From an uncultured Fibrobacter sp. (lineage in GTDB: Bacteria > Fibrobacterota > Fibrobacteria > Fibrobacterales > Fibrobacteraceae), in contig NZ_CALEFV010000258.1 of the NCBI RefSeq assembly GCF_937877005.1, positions 1 through 6,181 of the forward strand: 6,181 bases of DNA, written 5' to 3'. Below, piece by piece: positions 5,567-6,181 of this stretch (positions within the stretch are counted from its first letter, which is position 1; every line of letters starts with the position of its first letter). Both the position numbers and the translations under genes were made by a program. The notes beneath the pieces were generated by a model. It saw nothing but the letters and a program-made list of their open reading frames with translations, did no database searches and was not told the DNA's origin.

Positions 5567-6181
5567 TTAATTCTTTAGCTCCGGATGCTTGTCGGCGATA
5601 TGTCTCGCGAGGTACACGAAGGGCGTGTCCATCAGGGTGGTCACGACAAAGATGCAGTAACCGAAAATCAGTATTTCGCCAATCGTTTCCCAGGGAAAAA
5701 CGCCTGCAAAGGCAAGCAGGTTGAATGCCAGTACATTGATTAGCTGGCTGACAAGGGTAGATCCGTTGTTACGAATCCAAAGGTATCCTCTCTTGTCGTG
5801 GAACTTCTTTGCGGTCCACTTCCACCAGGCGTGATACGCCCAGACATCGAATAATTCGCATAGGGCGTATGCGAACAAACTAGCGAGCATGACGCGCGGC
5901 GTGTTTGAAAAGACGGTACGGATAGGTTCTGCCATGGTGTCGCCAGCTGCCGGAATGTACAGGAACCAACTCTGCGAAATCAGGATAAAGGTGACATTTG
6001 CCAAAATTCCGATTCTGACGCAGCGACCAGCTTCTTTCTTGCCGAAGATTTCGCTCATGATGTCGGTCGCGAGGAACGACGATGCGAAGATGACGTTTCC
6101 GAGGGTGGTGTCAAGCCCGAAGGCATGCACTAGGATTAGCACCTCGATATTGGCGGCAATGGTGCAGATGACGGTCCACGC
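5567..6181 (-). CDS. Queuosine precursor transporter, YhhQ/VUT family (5' end outside window)
   Basis: This inner-membrane protein of the Vut_1 (YhhQ) family should import the deazaguanine precursor preQ0 or preQ1 used to make queuosine in tRNA. The last 204 residues are in the window. The frame stays open to base 6181, and the 13 residues before the GTG at 6142 (ending TIAANIE) continue the family's first visible helix, so that GTG is not the start. Family landmarks, numbered from the first complete codon at 6181, are the FLATDIMSEIFGKKEA loop (36-51), ELFDVWAYHAWWKW (109-122), LWIRNNGSTLVSQLIN (134-149) and MDTPFVYLAR (184-193). About five hydrophobic segments are visible, so probably only the first helix is missing. 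The family often has Asp where this protein has Asn149 (SQLI-N). I am sure of the family; the choice of substrate follows from E. coli YhhQ. No other queuosine gene is in view. Confidence 0.88.
   Translation of the reverse strand, partial: AWTVICTIAANIEVLILVHAFGLDTTLGNVIFASSFLATDIMSEIFGKKEAGRCVRIGILANVTFILISQSWFLYIPAAGDTMAEPIRTVFSNTPRVMLASLFAYALCELFDVWAYHAWWKWTAKKFHDKRGYLWIRNNGSTLVSQLINVLAFNLLAFAGVFPWETIGEILIFGYCIFVVTTLMDTPFVYLARHIADKHPELKN

Overview
The window holds five protein genes on about 6.2 kb of moderately GC-rich, densely coding DNA. There is no mobile element, CRISPR array, tRNA or rRNA. It looks like chromosomal core or near-core DNA of a Gram-negative-type bacterium, because the GH3 enzyme carries a type I signal peptide and the glycosyltransferase is membrane bound. 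The gene content and the Lys/Thr-rich start of topoisomerase III remind me of Fibrobacter-like rumen bacteria, but that is an impression that no marker here proves.

Layout from left to right: (i) a short leader with a small perfect inverted repeat (1-70); (ii) a stand-alone DEDDh 3'-5' exonuclease on the + strand (71-631); (iii) three closely packed genes on the - strand, read right to left: a membrane family 2 glycosyltransferase (5446-4313), DNA topoisomerase III topB (4310-1806) and an exported single-domain GH3 glycosidase of the NagZ-like type (1797-628); (iv) a 120-bp AT-tract-rich intergenic region (5447-5566) that must separate or connect the next gene; (v) the 3' part of a queuosine-precursor transporter (YhhQ/VUT family, - strand), whose reading frame runs off the right edge of the window.

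The glycosyltransferase, topB and GH3 genes are very likely one operon. The glycosyltransferase stop codon overlaps an in-frame topB ATG (TAATG), and only 8 bp separate topB from the GH3 gene. The exonuclease converges on this operon and the two coding regions overlap by 4 bp at their stop codons. A hairpin followed by a T tract, which could end the operon transcript, therefore lies partly inside exonuclease coding sequence. Functionally the operon mixes envelope or polysaccharide work (glycosyltransferase, periplasmic glycosidase) with chromosome decatenation (TopB). I see no evidence that these functions depend on each other.

I found no convincing new multi-gene system. The most notable points are a TopB whose two C-terminal repeats have lost the usual zinc-binding cysteines while the protein has gained a Lys/Thr-rich N-terminal tail, a GH3 enzyme with a rearranged catalytic-loop dyad, the hairpin embedded at the convergent overlap, and a set of four mutually complementary A/T segments before the glycosyltransferase gene.
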